Part shown: piece by piece, positions 53,363-64,000 of the stretch | How the letters are laid out: each line of letters starts with the position of its first letter | How positions within the stretch are numbered: the first letter of the stretch is position 1 | Origin: CAJXJP01 sp963926055 | GTDB lineage: Bacteria > Patescibacteriota > Gracilibacteria > BD1-5 > UBA6164 | NCBI GenBank assembly: GCA_963926055.1 | Contig: CAWUVK010000001.1 | Coordinates: 248,001-312,000, forward strand | Direction of reading: 5' to 3' | DNA: 64,000 nucleotides | Notes under the pieces: generated by a model | Seen by the model: the letters and a program-made list of their open reading frames with translations, nothing else | The model's database searches: none | Told to the model about the DNA's origin: nothing | Made by a program: the position numbers and the translations under genes

Positions 53363-56300
53363 TTATTTTATTTTAAAAAATGCTTTATATCCAAATGGAA
53401 GTTCTCTTTGTAAGTATGTAGTAAGTAGTTCCATATCTTGTAAAATACTTGGATTTTCTAATAAATAATTTTTTATAGAAAGTAAATATGGATAATTTTT
53501 ACTATCAACTTTATCTTCCTCTATTAAATTGAGTACTTTATTGTAACAGTATATTCTTTTTTGTGTACGAGAAATTTTTTCTCCATTTTCATATCAGTCA
53601 TAATTTACTCATGCCATAGCGAGATATTCAACATAATCTTGAGGAGATTTAGATGAGTTTATATATGTTTCACGAGCAGCCATGAGACACTTACTATCAG
53701 TTGAAATAAGTTCTAAATCAGTTGAAGTAAAGGTAAATAGAAGTGATTCAAAACGCTTCGTAAGATTTCTTCTTGGATCTTTATCGATTGTAGCAGCATT
53801 AAGATCTACTAAGAAATATTCTAATCATACATCTTTCATATTTTTAACCGTAGCATTTGGATTTTCAGCTAACATATACGTTTCAAATTTCATAATAAGA
53901 GAATCTTCGAAAAGTCTCGAATTATTTTGTGAAATATAATATTTTAAAAATGTCCCAATTCTATATATATTTTTATCATTTTTAAACTCATCAGTAGGAT
54001 ATGATATTCCTGAATAAATTTTTTCTAAACTACGAGAAATTTCTCAGTGGATATCTTTTAATGATTGAGAGACTTTCATTTGTCTGAGTACTTCTTCGAG
54101 TTGATCTATATTATAAATATCTATATATTTGTACTCTCATTGAGCTTTAGACTGTTTATTCTTTTGATTTAAGAGTTGAATATAGTTTGCTACTTTAGAA
54201 TCAAGAGCATTATCTATAAATTCAGTATGTTTTTCTGGATGAACATTTGTATGGAATAATATTTTTAAATAATCTGGATTATATAAATATGGTGCTTCAA
54301 GAGTAGAGATTTTACCAGCTTTATATTCTTGATATCAAGCAGATTGTAAATTTTTTACACTATGAGGAATCACAGATAATACAAAATATGTCAGAATAAC
54401 TCACATTAAAGCAATTGTTATAATTGCTTTTGATTTTTTAATATCTACAGAATCATCTTTTTGGAAACTCATTGCATAATATAAACCAAATCATATGATT
54501 AACAATAAGTTAAAATACATTACAATCCCGTACCAAACAACTCAGTATGCTGAAATAGTCCACAAGAAAATATAAATAAGAGAAAATACTAAATTAAATT
54601 TTAGAATTTTTGTTTTATTATCATTTTTCACACTCATCATGAGTATAAAAAATGGAATCAAAAATCATACAAGTAATATAATATATCAAACAGGGAAAGT
54701 AAATTTTGCAAAGAAATTTTGAAAAATTTCAGAAGTTATAGGAATGAAAAATAATAGTATTTCAAAAATAAAAATAGCTACAATTGGTATTATGAGATAT
54801 TTTTTTCTCACAGGTAGAAAAAGTAGAACTAAAGGAAGAAGAGCAAAATATAAATATGAAATATCTGTAAATTCACCTTTTTGGTTTTCTTGCATTGAAA
54901 GATTATATGGTAACCAAATCCAATTATTTACTCACTCTTGGTATCCTAAATACCTCCCCCAATCTTCATTTCAAGTCGATCCAGTTGCTGAGAGTGAAAA
55001 CTTTTCTTGTTCTATTTTTTTAGACTCTAATTGATCTCATGTATATATTTTTGAATAATCCAGATTTACATTATCAGGTTCTCATGAAATAATTTGGCTC
55101 ACTCAAAAACCATCACTTGATGCCAAGTTATGTATTCACCAAGGTAATATTGCAATAATTATCCCGAGAAATAATACTGAGATTTTTCATAAGAATAATT
55201 TCACTTTATCTGATTTTTTGAAGAAACTATATGATAGTAGAATAATTCATGTTCACAAAGATAATATGGAGAATATATTTATTGCTTGTTGATTTTGAGT
55301 TGAATAAACAATATTCATATAACTCCAAAGTCAGAGTTTAGTAAATATTCATACAAAAATTCATAGAAATCAAAATAATCAAGCAAATGAAAAATATGAA
55401 TAAAATATAACTCCAAAGACTCATAAAATAAGTAATAATGAAGTAAATTTAACTGTAAATGTAAATCCTAAAATAAATCAAATTATTAAAAATAGAATTA
55501 TATTTGAAGAAATATCAATATTTTTAATCCCTATATAATCTAATAATTTATTTTTATATTCTCAAAAATCATTATTTTGTAAAATATAAAATAAAATATA
55601 GAGTATTCAAATCGAAAAGAAAAATAAACCTGCATCATGCTTAATATCTTTTGCCTGTTGGAAAATCACCATTGGCATTGCTATAAATATAGTAGACAGC
55701 ATAAGTGGAATATTCACATATTGTCTCATATTCTTTTCTGAAAAATATCTTTGAAAAATATTCCATAAAAATATGAAAGATACAATTCATCCAATAGAAT
55801 TTAAAAAAAATGCCTGAGTAGGAGAATGAAATAAATATCAAATACTCGTAAAAACTTGCCAAGAGTGCATTCAACCTAACATTAAAACTTCTCATGCATT
55901 CGCAAACAATTGAGGATAATTCATATAAACTCACAAGTCATCCCAACCAATTGGAAATGGTCTGAATATTGCTATAAAACTAACACTTATAAGTAAAGTG
56001 ATAATAAAATAGAAAAAATCACTCGATAAAATATAACTTGATTTTGTAGAAATTTGATTTGTTTGAATTTTAAATATAGTCAAATTAGACAATAATTGTA
56101 AACATTTATTGCCTCCAAAAATTAGGAATACAGCTAATATTAATCATAGTGTTGCGAGATTAAAAAATCATAGAACTCAAAGTATTACATTTCAAAAAAC
56201 AAATAAACTAAACCCCAGTATGAATGAAAATATATTTTGAAATACTATATTTTGATTTGTAAATCCTGATATTTTTTCTGATGAAAATTTTCAAAATCCC

Positions 56301-56659
56301 CACGATAATAGACAAATTATTGCAGGTAAAAGTAAAAAGAAAATTATTTTAAAAAATAATGAAATTCATTCTCAAAAAGACATTCCATTATAATAAAAGA
56401 AAAATCCCGAAAGTAAGAATAATTGGACGAAAAACAATCAAATTAATGTAACAAATCAATACGAAACATTTTTTTCTCACGAATTTGCAAATTCTTGAGA
56501 TTGAAAATATTTATAAATTCCATAAATAATACCTGTTGGTACTAAGTAAGTTAAGAGTCCATTAAAAACTTCTAAATGATCAAATTGAAAATAATATTGA
56601 AATATTATAAAAAAACCAAAGAGAAAAATAATTAATGATTTTATAAGAGCTCCATTCAT
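53363..56659 (-). CDS. Large polytopic membrane protein, GT-C-like glycosyltransferase candidate
   Basis: 1,098 residues in one open frame (checked codon by codon across 55450-56659). About 16 hydrophobic helices cover residues 1-~730. A loop after the early helices reads IGWDDLGVYMNYPQLFANAG, which resembles the D(D/E)xxY loop of GT-C glycosyltransferases such as PMT/ArnT. The last ~330 residues are soluble and helical (KDIHWEISRSL; LRQMKVSQSL). The start ATG at 56659 is chosen over a TTG at 56674. It could glycosylate exported proteins or build surface glycans; this is inference. Confidence 0.6.
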
Positions 56660-56741
56660 AAAAAATAAAAACAAAAAATAATTGCTTTTAGTGTAAGATT
56701 ATTCCTTCTATCTGCAAATATTTTTTTTGAGTTTTTAACAT

Positions 56742-56777
56742 AAAAAAACTATACTAAAAAATTAGTATAGTTTTTGA
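56742..56777. terminator. Bidirectional terminator-like hairpin
   Basis: AAAAACTATACTAA pairs with TTAGTATAGTTTTT. It terminates the minus-strand Kazal-like gene before the 1,098-residue gene downstream. Confidence 0.85.
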
Positions 56778-56799
56778 AGCATTTATTATATATTTTTGA

Positions 56800-57432
56800 T
56801 TATCTATTTGATAATTCCTCAAGAACACGTTGTTTAATATATGTATATTGAGTTATTCTATGGATTTGAACAAATTGAGCAATTCTACTGTTTTTTACAG
56901 CTGTAATTCTTTGATCAAGTTCAATCACTAATTTAGCAAGAACTATATCATTTAATTTTCCAAATCTTTGAGATAATACTTCATCATGTATTTTATAACT
57001 GAGTAATAAATCACTATTCACTAAGCTATTACATTCTCCAGTATATAAAATTTTATTGTCTCCTGCAGTACATTTGTTTCAAAATGTTTGTTCAACTGGA
57101 TTACAAGGTGTAGTAACACATTGAACTTTTACTTGAGCACAAACTGGAGCATATTCCATAGTACAAATTTTTGGTTCTAAATCTTTTTTTGGAAGTGTAT
57201 AGTTAACAGAATCGTCACAAGTTCCCTCTTTTTCACAGTCATTTATACCGTCTTCATCTTTATCCCAACTTGGATGCATTTTCATATCTGCTGTTGTTTT
57301 AAATTCAATAGAAGTAGTTTTTACCATACCATCTGTATGAATATTATTTTCAGAACCATCAAGTTTATATTCAGCTCATACATTTGTTAAACTCATAATA
57401 GCAAGAATAACCACAGCAAATATCTTTTTCAT
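56800..57432 (-). CDS. Secreted Kazal-like, calcium-binding-type protein
   Basis: 210 residues. A signal peptide (residues 1-20, ...SLTNVGA) is followed by DKDEDGINDCEKEGTC, a DxDxDG-type calcium-binding loop. A cysteine-rich module KICTMEYAPVCAQVKVQC...TFGNKCTAG...YTGEC follows, whose spacing matches Kazal-type protease-inhibitor modules (C-x-x-x-Y-x-PVC...Y/F-x-N-x-C...C). A ~75-residue helical C-terminus ends in VLEELSNR. Surface or secreted role likely; inhibition of proteases is inferred from the fold. Confidence 0.72.
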
Positions 57433-57644
57433 AATAATTGTTTTAAAAATATAAATATTATAAACACTCTAACGTTTTATTGTAAGAAAAGTGACAATAA
57501 AATAAAATTTTATTTTTTATGTTAAAAAATCATTGTAGTTTTTATTTTTTAAAGTATATTGAGAAAGAATTTTAAATACATATATTTTTATAAACCATCC
57601 AAACTTTTCAGTGGAAAAAAACTTAATTTTGGAGAAAAAAAATA

Positions 57645-57693
57645 CCCCCCCCCTTTGCCTTTCAGGCACTTCCCTTTTAACAAGAGGTGTACT
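57645..57693. repeat. Dispersed intergenic repeat, copy 3
   Basis: A C9 run, then TTTGCCTTTCAGGCA, then CTTCCCTTTTAACAAGAGGTG. It has the same order of elements as the copy at 6407-6450. It sits upstream of the polysaccharide cluster, in the 57433-57713 gap; nothing else is evident in that gap. Confidence 0.5.
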
Positions 57694-57713
57694 TAATTTG
57701 AATAAATAACAAT

Positions 57714-59237
57714 ATGATCGATCAACACAATTCATTAGCTGAGAAATTTTTGAAAAAATGATTCTGGCTCTATCTATTTAGTTTTATTATTGCCCCGATT
57801 TGATATATTATCAAGATTATTATTTCCTGAGAATTAACAGTTTCTGAAGTTGGGATTTTGTATGGGATTATTAGTCTGATTGTGATGATTTCTGCGTATA
57901 ATGACATATGAATGAGCGAAAGTATTAATCATTTTGTCCCGAAGTTTGTCACAGAAAAACGTTATGATAAAGTAAAAACTATTCTAGTATATGCGTTTAT
58001 CGCACAGATGGGGACAGGAGTTACGATTGCAGCTGGATTTTTCTTTTGAGCAGACTGGCTTGCTCTCAATTATTTCAAGTCAGAATCAGCAATAATAGCC
58101 CTCAAAATCTTTGCATTTTATTTCCTGGGAATCAATGTTATACAGATACTTTCAATGTTTTTTAGTTCTATTCAAAATACATTCACTCTAAAAATGATCG
58201 AACTCATTCGTATGTGACTGACTCTCATCGCTACTATTTGAGTATTTTTCTATGACTTCAGTTCTCTTGAAAATTTCTCATATGCTTGGATTCTCTGACT
58301 GTATTTATGAATCATATTTTCGCTATGAGTTTTTATACAGCAATATTATGGAAAATATTTTAAAAATGAAAAAATACTCTGGGATAAAAAATTATTTCTG
58401 ACAATTTTTAAATACTGAGCACTTGTATTTCTATGAGCGCAAGCATCTGTTATACTTGGACAAATAGACATGCAAATGATTATATTGTTTCTTGGTACAA
58501 CTGATGCTGGTTACTACACGAATTATCTGTCTATAATCGGTATACCATTTATGGTTATCTGACCTATTTTTGCATTACTTTTTCCACTCTTTTCGGAAAT
58601 GCACAGTAAATGAGAATCAAATAAAATTGCCCTCGTAAAAGAAATATTTACCAATAATTTTATGATTATTTGAGTCGCATTTAATTTTTTCTTATTTACA
58701 TTTGCCCTTCCGATCACCTATGTATTATTTGGAGAAAAATTTCTTACTTCTTGAATAATATTACAGTATTCCGTTTTATTCCTCTTTTTCAATTTTTTAT
58801 TACAAATCAACTTCAATATACTCGCAGGAGTCGGAAGAGTGGCAGAACGTGTAAAAATCGTCTCTATCGCTGTGGTGATCAACATCATTACCAATCTCAT
58901 ATTTATCCACTACATGTGAGTTGCAGGAGCGGCTCTCGCAACGGGGATCGGTTGGATTATTATTTGGGCTATGTCAGAATATGTGATCAAATGAGAGTAT
59001 ACAATCTCCATCGCTTGGAAAAATATATTTGTAAATATTTTTTCTTTATGACTCTTTTCAGGAATATTTTTGATAATATTTTGAAACTATCAAAAATACA
59101 TCGAAATGTTTTCGAGAATAGAATGATTTTTTATACTTTTATGAATTGGAGTGATTTATTTTTGTATATTTGCAGGAATTAATTATAGTATGTTTAAGAA
59201 TTTTATTTTAGAAGTTAAGAAATTAAAAAAATGATAG
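57714..59237 (+). CDS. wzx: Wzx-type polysaccharide flippase (MOP superfamily)
   Basis: 507 residues, ~12-14 transmembrane helices. Characteristic parts are IKIIISGELTVSEVGILYGI and SESINHFVPKFVTEKRYDKVKT in the N-terminal half. The AGVGRVAERVKIVSIAVVIN and GVAGAALATGIGWII segments match the PST/MATE-like family. It flips lipid-linked oligosaccharide across the membrane. The gene ends TGA-TAG: a UGA glycine immediately before the real stop, inside a shared terminator stem. Confidence 0.9.
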
Positions 59238-59260
59238 ATATAAAATCTATCATTTTTTTG
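59226..59260. terminator. Bidirectional terminator carrying TGA-TAG on both strands
   Basis: AAAATGATAGAT pairs with ATCTATCATTTT around ATAAA. Because the stem is symmetrical, both convergent genes end with TGA followed by TAG within its arms. Confidence 0.93.
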
Positions 59261-60329
59261 TTATTTCAAATATTTTTTCAGCACTTTTTCCATCACCAAA
59301 TGGGTTATACCATTCGATATTTTTTTCTAATAGATTATAATATCAATCAATAATTTTTTTTGAGTCATTTCATACGAGAATAGCTCATCAAACATCTAAG
59401 GTTTCTGGTCTTTCTGTGTTTTCCCTTAATACGAGTGTTTTCTTTTCTAATATACAAGCCTCTTCTTGAATTCAGCCACTATCTGTGACAATCATAAATG
59501 CATGAGATTCTAAAATGATATTTTCAAAAAATCAAACTGGTTCAATAACAATAAAATTTTTCAACTTATCAGCTAATCAAAATTTAATAATATTATTTTG
59601 TGTTCTCGGATGAATAGGAAACAATATATCTTTTCCTGAAGTGTTATGTATTTCTATAATACCATCTAAGAGCGATGATAAATTCTCTTGAGAATCAACA
59701 TTACTCGGTCTATGAGAAGTAAATAATATATAATTATTACTTGTAATACTGTATTTTTGCATAATTGTATTATGACTATTTTTCGATAATTCTTTTACAA
59801 TATGAACAGCATCAACAATAGTATTTCATACAATATAAATTTTATCATCTGAAATATTTTCTTGCAATAAGATATTTTTCTGTCTACTTGTTGGAGAAAA
59901 TAAATAATTTGAAAGGTGATCGGTAGCAATTCTATTAATTTCTTCTGGCATCGACATATCATAACTTCTTAATCCAGCTTCGATATGTGCTACTTTGATT
60001 CATAACTTTGATGCAACCAATCCTCATGCTAAAACGGTATTAGTATCTCCTTGAACATATACAATATCAGGTTTCTCTATCAATATTATTTTTTCAATTT
60101 CAATTAACATCTTTCATGTCATTTCTCAATGTCATCAACCATTGATTCATAGATTATATTTTGCATTTTTTAGATTTAGTTCTTCAAAAAAAACCTTATC
60201 CATATTATCTGAATAATGTTGATTTGTATGTATTACAAAATAATCTAAATTATTATCTTCTGCATATTTTAAACATGAAAACAATTTAATTATTTCTGGA
60301 CGAGTTCATAGGACAAAGCAGTGTTTCAT
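59247..60329 (-). CDS. wecB: UDP-N-acetylglucosamine 2-epimerase-like enzyme (WecB/CapG family)
   Basis: 360 residues, normal length. GT-B-like fold with LGTRPEIIKLF-type start (CFVLGTRPEIIKLF), VQGDTNTVLAG, HIEAGLRSYDMSMPEEINR, FTSHRPSNV, and IVTDSGGIQEEACILEKKTLVLRENTERPE. The Asp and His/Glu residues of the active site are intact. It epimerises at C2 of a UDP-HexNAc. In this cluster it may act on a 6-deoxy-L-sugar (CapG/WbvD-type). It ends TGA-TAG inside the shared terminator. Confidence 0.93.
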
Positions 60330-60333
60330 TAGT

Positions 60334-60939
60334 TTATTTTTTATAAAAAATATAATTATCTCAATATAATTTATCAGTTAATTCAAATCAGAACTCATTA
60401 ATGAGCTTAATTGTGTTTTGAAATTTTGGAGAATCAGAAAATATTTCAATAATTATTCTACAATCACTTAACTTTTTAAAAGTCTTACTTGCTCATTTTA
60501 TAAGCTTAAACTCATGTCATTCTACATCAATTTTAATAAGTCTAATTTCTGAAATATCGATATTACTTTCACCTATATAATCATCCAATTTTATCAATTT
60601 AATTACATACTTCGTTCATCAATCGTAAGTATTTTCAATACTTCATGATCAAAAATTATTTTCTGGAACATATAAATCAAATGTTCATTTTACATCTGAA
60701 AGTCAATAATTATTTAATATGACATTATTCAAAGAGTTTAATTTTATATTTTCTGATAAATAATTTTTAAATAAATGAGTATTTGGTTCAAAAGAATGTA
60801 TAATAATCTCTGAACTTTGCTTTCATAAATATACAGAATATTTTCATACATTTGCTCATACATCAAGAAAAATTCATTTATCTAATTGAAAATATTTATA
60901 TAATTCATATTCTGAGTTCGGATTTAAAACACTATGCAT
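60334..60939 (-). CDS. FkbM-family methyltransferase, start uncertain
   Basis: 201 residues from the only in-frame ATG. The SAM-binding motif IFLDVGANVGKYSVYLG lies near residue 25, followed by IHSFEPNTHLF and LIKIDVEGHEFKLIKGA, typical of FkbM O-methyltransferases that modify sugars or lipids. The frame stays open upstream to about 61122 and that stretch reads like family sequence (GDFIIENSLGKFKIHEPSDM), but has no ATG, GTG or TTG. So the gene may use a rare start, may have lost its 5' end, or may begin at the internal Met. It lies 4 bases upstream of wecB. Confidence 0.75.
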
Positions 60940-61141
60940 ATCAGATGGCTCATGTATTTTGAATTTTCATAATGAATTTTCGATAATAAAATCTCACTTA
61001 AATGGGAAATTTGAAAAATTGAACTTTCATAATACCTTTATTTTATATAATTTTATTAAAGAGGAGTATATATATCCTATTTTATATTTAATACTTGATT
61101 TAAATATAAATAAGTATTTTATTTATTCTATCATAATATTT

Positions 61142-62005
61142 TTATTTATTATAGTCATAAAAGTGTTTAAGTTCAATAATTTGTTCTTTTAATGGTTTAA
61201 TAATAAATATTAAATCTTTAATATTTATGCTTGAAATTATAGTTTTATTTGATTGGACTTCTGTATTTTTAATAATTATTAAGTCTTTGTTAAAAATAAT
61301 ATTAAAAAGTTTTAATAATTCATATTTTGAGATTTTTTCACCTCATAATTGAACTAATCAAGTAATATTTAAATCTGTATTAATTATTTTTTTCAAAATT
61401 TTTGCTAAAGTTAAGGTTGTAACTCCATTCCAGAAAACATTAGTGAACCCAATAACTTCATCTCATTTTGTATTACTAAGAAACCAATTTAATAAATTTT
61501 TAGGTCTCCCTCATAGTTCTATTCAAATTATAGAAGATCTAATAGTTAAATTTTTACTATCATTGATTTCTCATAAATATTTTGACATTCAGTAAACACC
61601 TAATTCATCAGGAATATCTTGAATCGAATAATTTCATTTACATCAATCAAATACACAATCAGTACTAAAATGAATCAATTTAAAATTATATTTATAGGAT
61701 AAAACTTGTAATGATTTTGGAAAATGGGAATTAATTAGCAAAGCTTGATTATATTCGTCTAAACAGTTATTTGGTCGTATTGTTCAAATACAATTTATAA
61801 TATAATCATAATTATTATTTTTCAGTATATTTTCTAATTCATTTATATAGTTTTTTTTCAATAGAAATTCAATATATCAATATTCATTAATTGAACAAGT
61901 TCAATGTACATCGATACCATTACCATGTTGTTTTAAATATGAATATATACAATTTCAAAGCATTCACTTTGCTCATAAAACTAAAACTTTTTTTTTTAAT
62001 TCCAT
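61142..62005 (-). CDS. RmlD-like NAD(P)-dependent sugar reductase
   Basis: 287 residues. SDR fold with Rossmann motif VLVLGAKGMLGNCIYSYL (two TGA glycines), IHFSTDCVFDG, and the catalytic YxxxK in DELGVYGMSKYLGE. It resembles dTDP-4-dehydrorhamnose reductases, and has no C-terminal cupin domain as CapF has. With the neighbouring dehydratase it would reduce the 4-keto sugar. It overlaps the dehydratase's last codons by 10 bases. Confidence 0.85.
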
Positions 62006-63081
62006 CATTGATTTTTAAAATAATTTAAAATTTCATCTTTAGACATTTTTTCTAATTCTTCAAGTGATTCTTTAGCAATATCTGAAAACCATCAATCTAA
62101 TTTCAACATATTTATAAATTCATCTGGGTTTAATAAATCTGTGTTATCAGAACCAAAAAAATTATATTTAAACTTTGGTAGCTTAAAGTATTTTTCATAA
62201 TTCCTATAAGTATCAATCATAGGCAATATTACAAAATAATCATTATCTAAGACATAACAATTAACTGATTCATATTGAGAAACAAGTAATTCATGTTTTT
62301 TTTCTCAAGCCCTATATCAAATAATTATTTTTTCACTCTCATTATTTCAAAATGTAGATATCATAGCATTAGCTATATTATCAACTGTTATTCAAGGCAT
62401 ATTCATAACTATAATTTCTCATCAAATTGAATCTATAGAAGCTTTTATAAGTAAAGTAATGGCTTCAGGAAGTCTCATAAGAAACCTTGTCATTGTCGGG
62501 TCAGTTATAGTAACTTTGTTAATTTTCTTTAACTGTTCAATAAAAAGTGGTACTACGCTACCATTTGTTCATAAAACATTTCATCATCTAACGCAAACAA
62601 AATCAGTATTTTTTGTTTCTCTATTTGCTGCAATAATCATTTTTTCTCAAACAGCTTTACATGTACCATAAATATTAAATGGTTCTACTGCTTTATCTGT
62701 TGATACATCAATCACTTTTGGTATATTGTTTTCTATACTAGCTGTGATAACATTTTGTATTCATATAATATTAGTTTCAACTGATTCATATGGATTTTCT
62801 TCACATACAGGAACGTGTTTTAATGCAGCTAAATGAAATAATATATCTATTCATTTAGTAACACTCTTTAACCTATCTAAATCTCTTATATCTCAAATAA
62901 TATATTTTATATTAGTATAATTATGAAATTTTCTTTTCATTTCAACTTGTTTGTGTTCTCATCTAGAATAAATTATTATTTCTTTCGGATGAAATTGTAA
63001 AAGTTGTGTTGTTAATTCTTGTCACCATGATCAAGTCCCTCAAGTTAAAAATATAACCTTTCAGTTAAAATAATTATTCAT
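61996..63081 (-). CDS. CapD/CapE-like UDP-sugar 4,6-dehydratase
   Basis: 361 residues. The extended SDR start is KVIFLTGGTGSWGQELT (glycine-rich, with TGA codons), followed by FHLAALKHVPVCEENPYESVETN, VDVSTDKAVEPFNIYGTCKAVGEKM (YxxxK present as YGTCK), and RGGNVLGTNGSVVPLF. It belongs to the polysaccharide-synthesis dehydratases that act on UDP-GlcNAc, such as CapE/WbvB. Its last codons run Q-G-W-N across the next gene's start. Confidence 0.9.
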
Positions 63082-63082
63082 T

Positions 63083-64000
63083 TTAAAATTTGTTAAATAC
63101 TAAATTAATGTAAAATTGTTTAATTCTATTAAAAATATTAATAAATTTAATAAAAAAATAATGGTTATTTTTTCAAAAGAGAATTCAGAAAAATAATACA
63201 ATTATTTTTCTACTACTAACTCATTTTTCTAAAAAAAATTTTATTCAACCAAGTCTTCATATTTCTTTAAACTTAATTAGTAGAGAAATATGATCCGAAC
63301 ATAAAGTTAATACATTTTTATCAAAGATTTTTCTATTTTCTTCAGATAAGAAACTATAAAAATCATTTTTTAATCTTTTATATAATAATATTTGCTCTTT
63401 TCTTAATATATCAACTTTTTCTATTCAACTTGCATTTTGATCATGATGTCTTATTTTTATTAAGTTATCATTACAAAATCAACAATTAAAATTATTTGAA
63501 AATAAATATACTAAGTAAGTATCTGTAATCATTCAGTAATCGGGGTATCATCAAATCTTTTTTAAAGATTTAGTTTTAATTACGGAACAAAAAAACATTT
63601 TTTTCTCTCACTCTCAATATAGTTCTTTAATAGAGTAATTTAAAAAATCCTGTCATTTATTATAAAAAGATTCTGGAATATTAGATGTATAATAAATTTT
63701 TCAATTCGCTTTTATATTTTTATAATTAAATGCAATAAAATCAATATTTTTATTATAAAATCCTAAAATCTTTTCAACAAAATTATTTTCAAGTAAATCA
63801 TCATCTCACAAAGGAAGAAAAAGTTCTGTTTTAGTATTATTTAAACAAAAATTAAAATTTTTAAATATTCATAAAGATTTTTTTTGGTAAAAAATCTTTA
63901 TTCTATCATCATTATACTTTTCATAATTGGGTCTGATGTCAGAATTATCGTCTGAAATAAGTAATTCCCAATTACTATTATTTTGAAATAATATAGACTC
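63083..64000 (-). CDS. Glycosyltransferase family 2 (5' end beyond the window)
   Basis: 305 residues visible, missing the extreme N-terminus. NWELLISDDNSDIRPNYEK contains the DDNS/D-x-D-type acceptor region of GT2; FLPLGDDDLLENNFVEK holds the DxD-like DDD metal site. The C-terminus is basic and helical (KFFLEKGVSSRKIIVLFFG). It transfers a sugar from an NDP-sugar to a growing glycan in the polysaccharide cluster. It lies 1 base upstream of the dehydratase gene. Confidence 0.87.

Noticed and set aside
53363..56659. Two or more genes in the 1,098-residue frame
   Set aside because: Reading every codon from 55450 to 56659 found no TAA or TAG; the frame continues to 53363.
57517..57735. Minus-strand ORF across the intergenic repeat upstream of wzx
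   Set aside because: It arises from translating the CCCC-rich repeat, overlaps the wzx start and has no start signals.
1..64000. UGA as tryptophan (code 4) or selenocysteine instead of glycine
   Set aside because: TGA occupies invariant glycine positions (HELGH, P-loops, DLDGT), and TGG is used for Trp as usual. TGA is far too frequent and no selenocysteine element is seen.
1..64000. CRISPR array, insertion sequence, prophage or plasmid origin
   Set aside because: No regularly spaced direct repeats, transposase or phage genes, or iteron clusters were seen. The lone tyrosine recombinase has no mobile context.
1..64000. Frameshifted pseudogenes suggested by short ORFs under the standard code
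   Set aside because: Adjacent fragments lie in the same frame, separated only by TGA, and join into full-length proteins (for example ileS, the 44023-47922 gene and clpC).

Overview
The window is a stretch of chromosome from a very AT-rich bacterium that reads UGA as glycine (genetic code 25). This points to the Gracilibacteria/Absconditabacteria (SR1, BD1-5) branch of the Patescibacteria (CPR). Nearly every gene carries in-frame TGA codons, and many sit at invariant glycines: the HAD motif DLDGT, the RseP metalloprotease motif HELGH, the second ClpC P-loop, the MsrA GGCFWC motif and the MurC P-loop. Read with the standard code, almost all of these genes look broken. Read with UGA=Gly they become full-length, tightly packed genes. 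TAA and TAG are the only stops used.

Layout. 1-8.6 kb: small enzymes (HAD phosphatase, CYTH, msrA-msrB, histidine phosphatase, MazG-like, GNAT) and short membrane proteins, a secreted CAP-domain protein, a solitary PemK/MazF-type toxin, and an unexplained non-coding interval at 6306-6617 that ends in a terminator. 8.8-16.7 kb: ileS, three small genes with strong Shine-Dalgarno sites and no UGA, two hypotheticals, an acidic coiled-coil protein and a YbaB/EbfC protein. 16.7-22.3 kb (minus): a complete Bat-type operon, MoxR - DUF58 - BatD-like - VWA - VWA - TPR. 22.4-27.4 kb: superoxide dismutase, NUDIX, two small UGA-free genes and clpC. 27.5-31.2 kb: two large secreted proteins of unknown function and map. 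31.3-35.2 kb (minus): three tandem paralogous type IV pseudopilins with fibrinogen-related C-terminal motifs. 35.3-43.2 kb: xer recombinase, MFS transporter, HAD protein, pth, murC, secD, rlmN. 43.3-48 kb: a PilV-like pseudopilin and a 1,299-residue cytoplasmic protein of unknown function. 48-53.3 kb: rseP, HD protein, tgt, ribE, ribH and a RibF in which the two domains are in reversed order. 53.4-64 kb: a 1,098-residue polytopic membrane protein, a secreted Kazal-like protein and a surface-polysaccharide cluster (flippase, WecB-like epimerase, FkbM methyltransferase, RmlD-like reductase, CapD/E-like dehydratase, glycosyltransferase 2).

How the parts fit. Much of the content concerns the cell surface and contact with a partner cell: pseudopilins with fibrinogen-type heads, secreted CAP and Kazal-like proteins, the Bat system and a polysaccharide cluster that could make an N-acetylated 6-deoxy-L-amino sugar. 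This suits the small, symbiotic or predatory lifestyle inferred for this lineage. Few genes have a Shine-Dalgarno site. Genes are commonly closed by strong hairpin terminators, several built on a CCCGGGA core that stands out in the AT-rich background. No rRNA, tRNA, CRISPR array, insertion sequence or prophage was seen. Everything here comes from reading the sequence; no database search was run.
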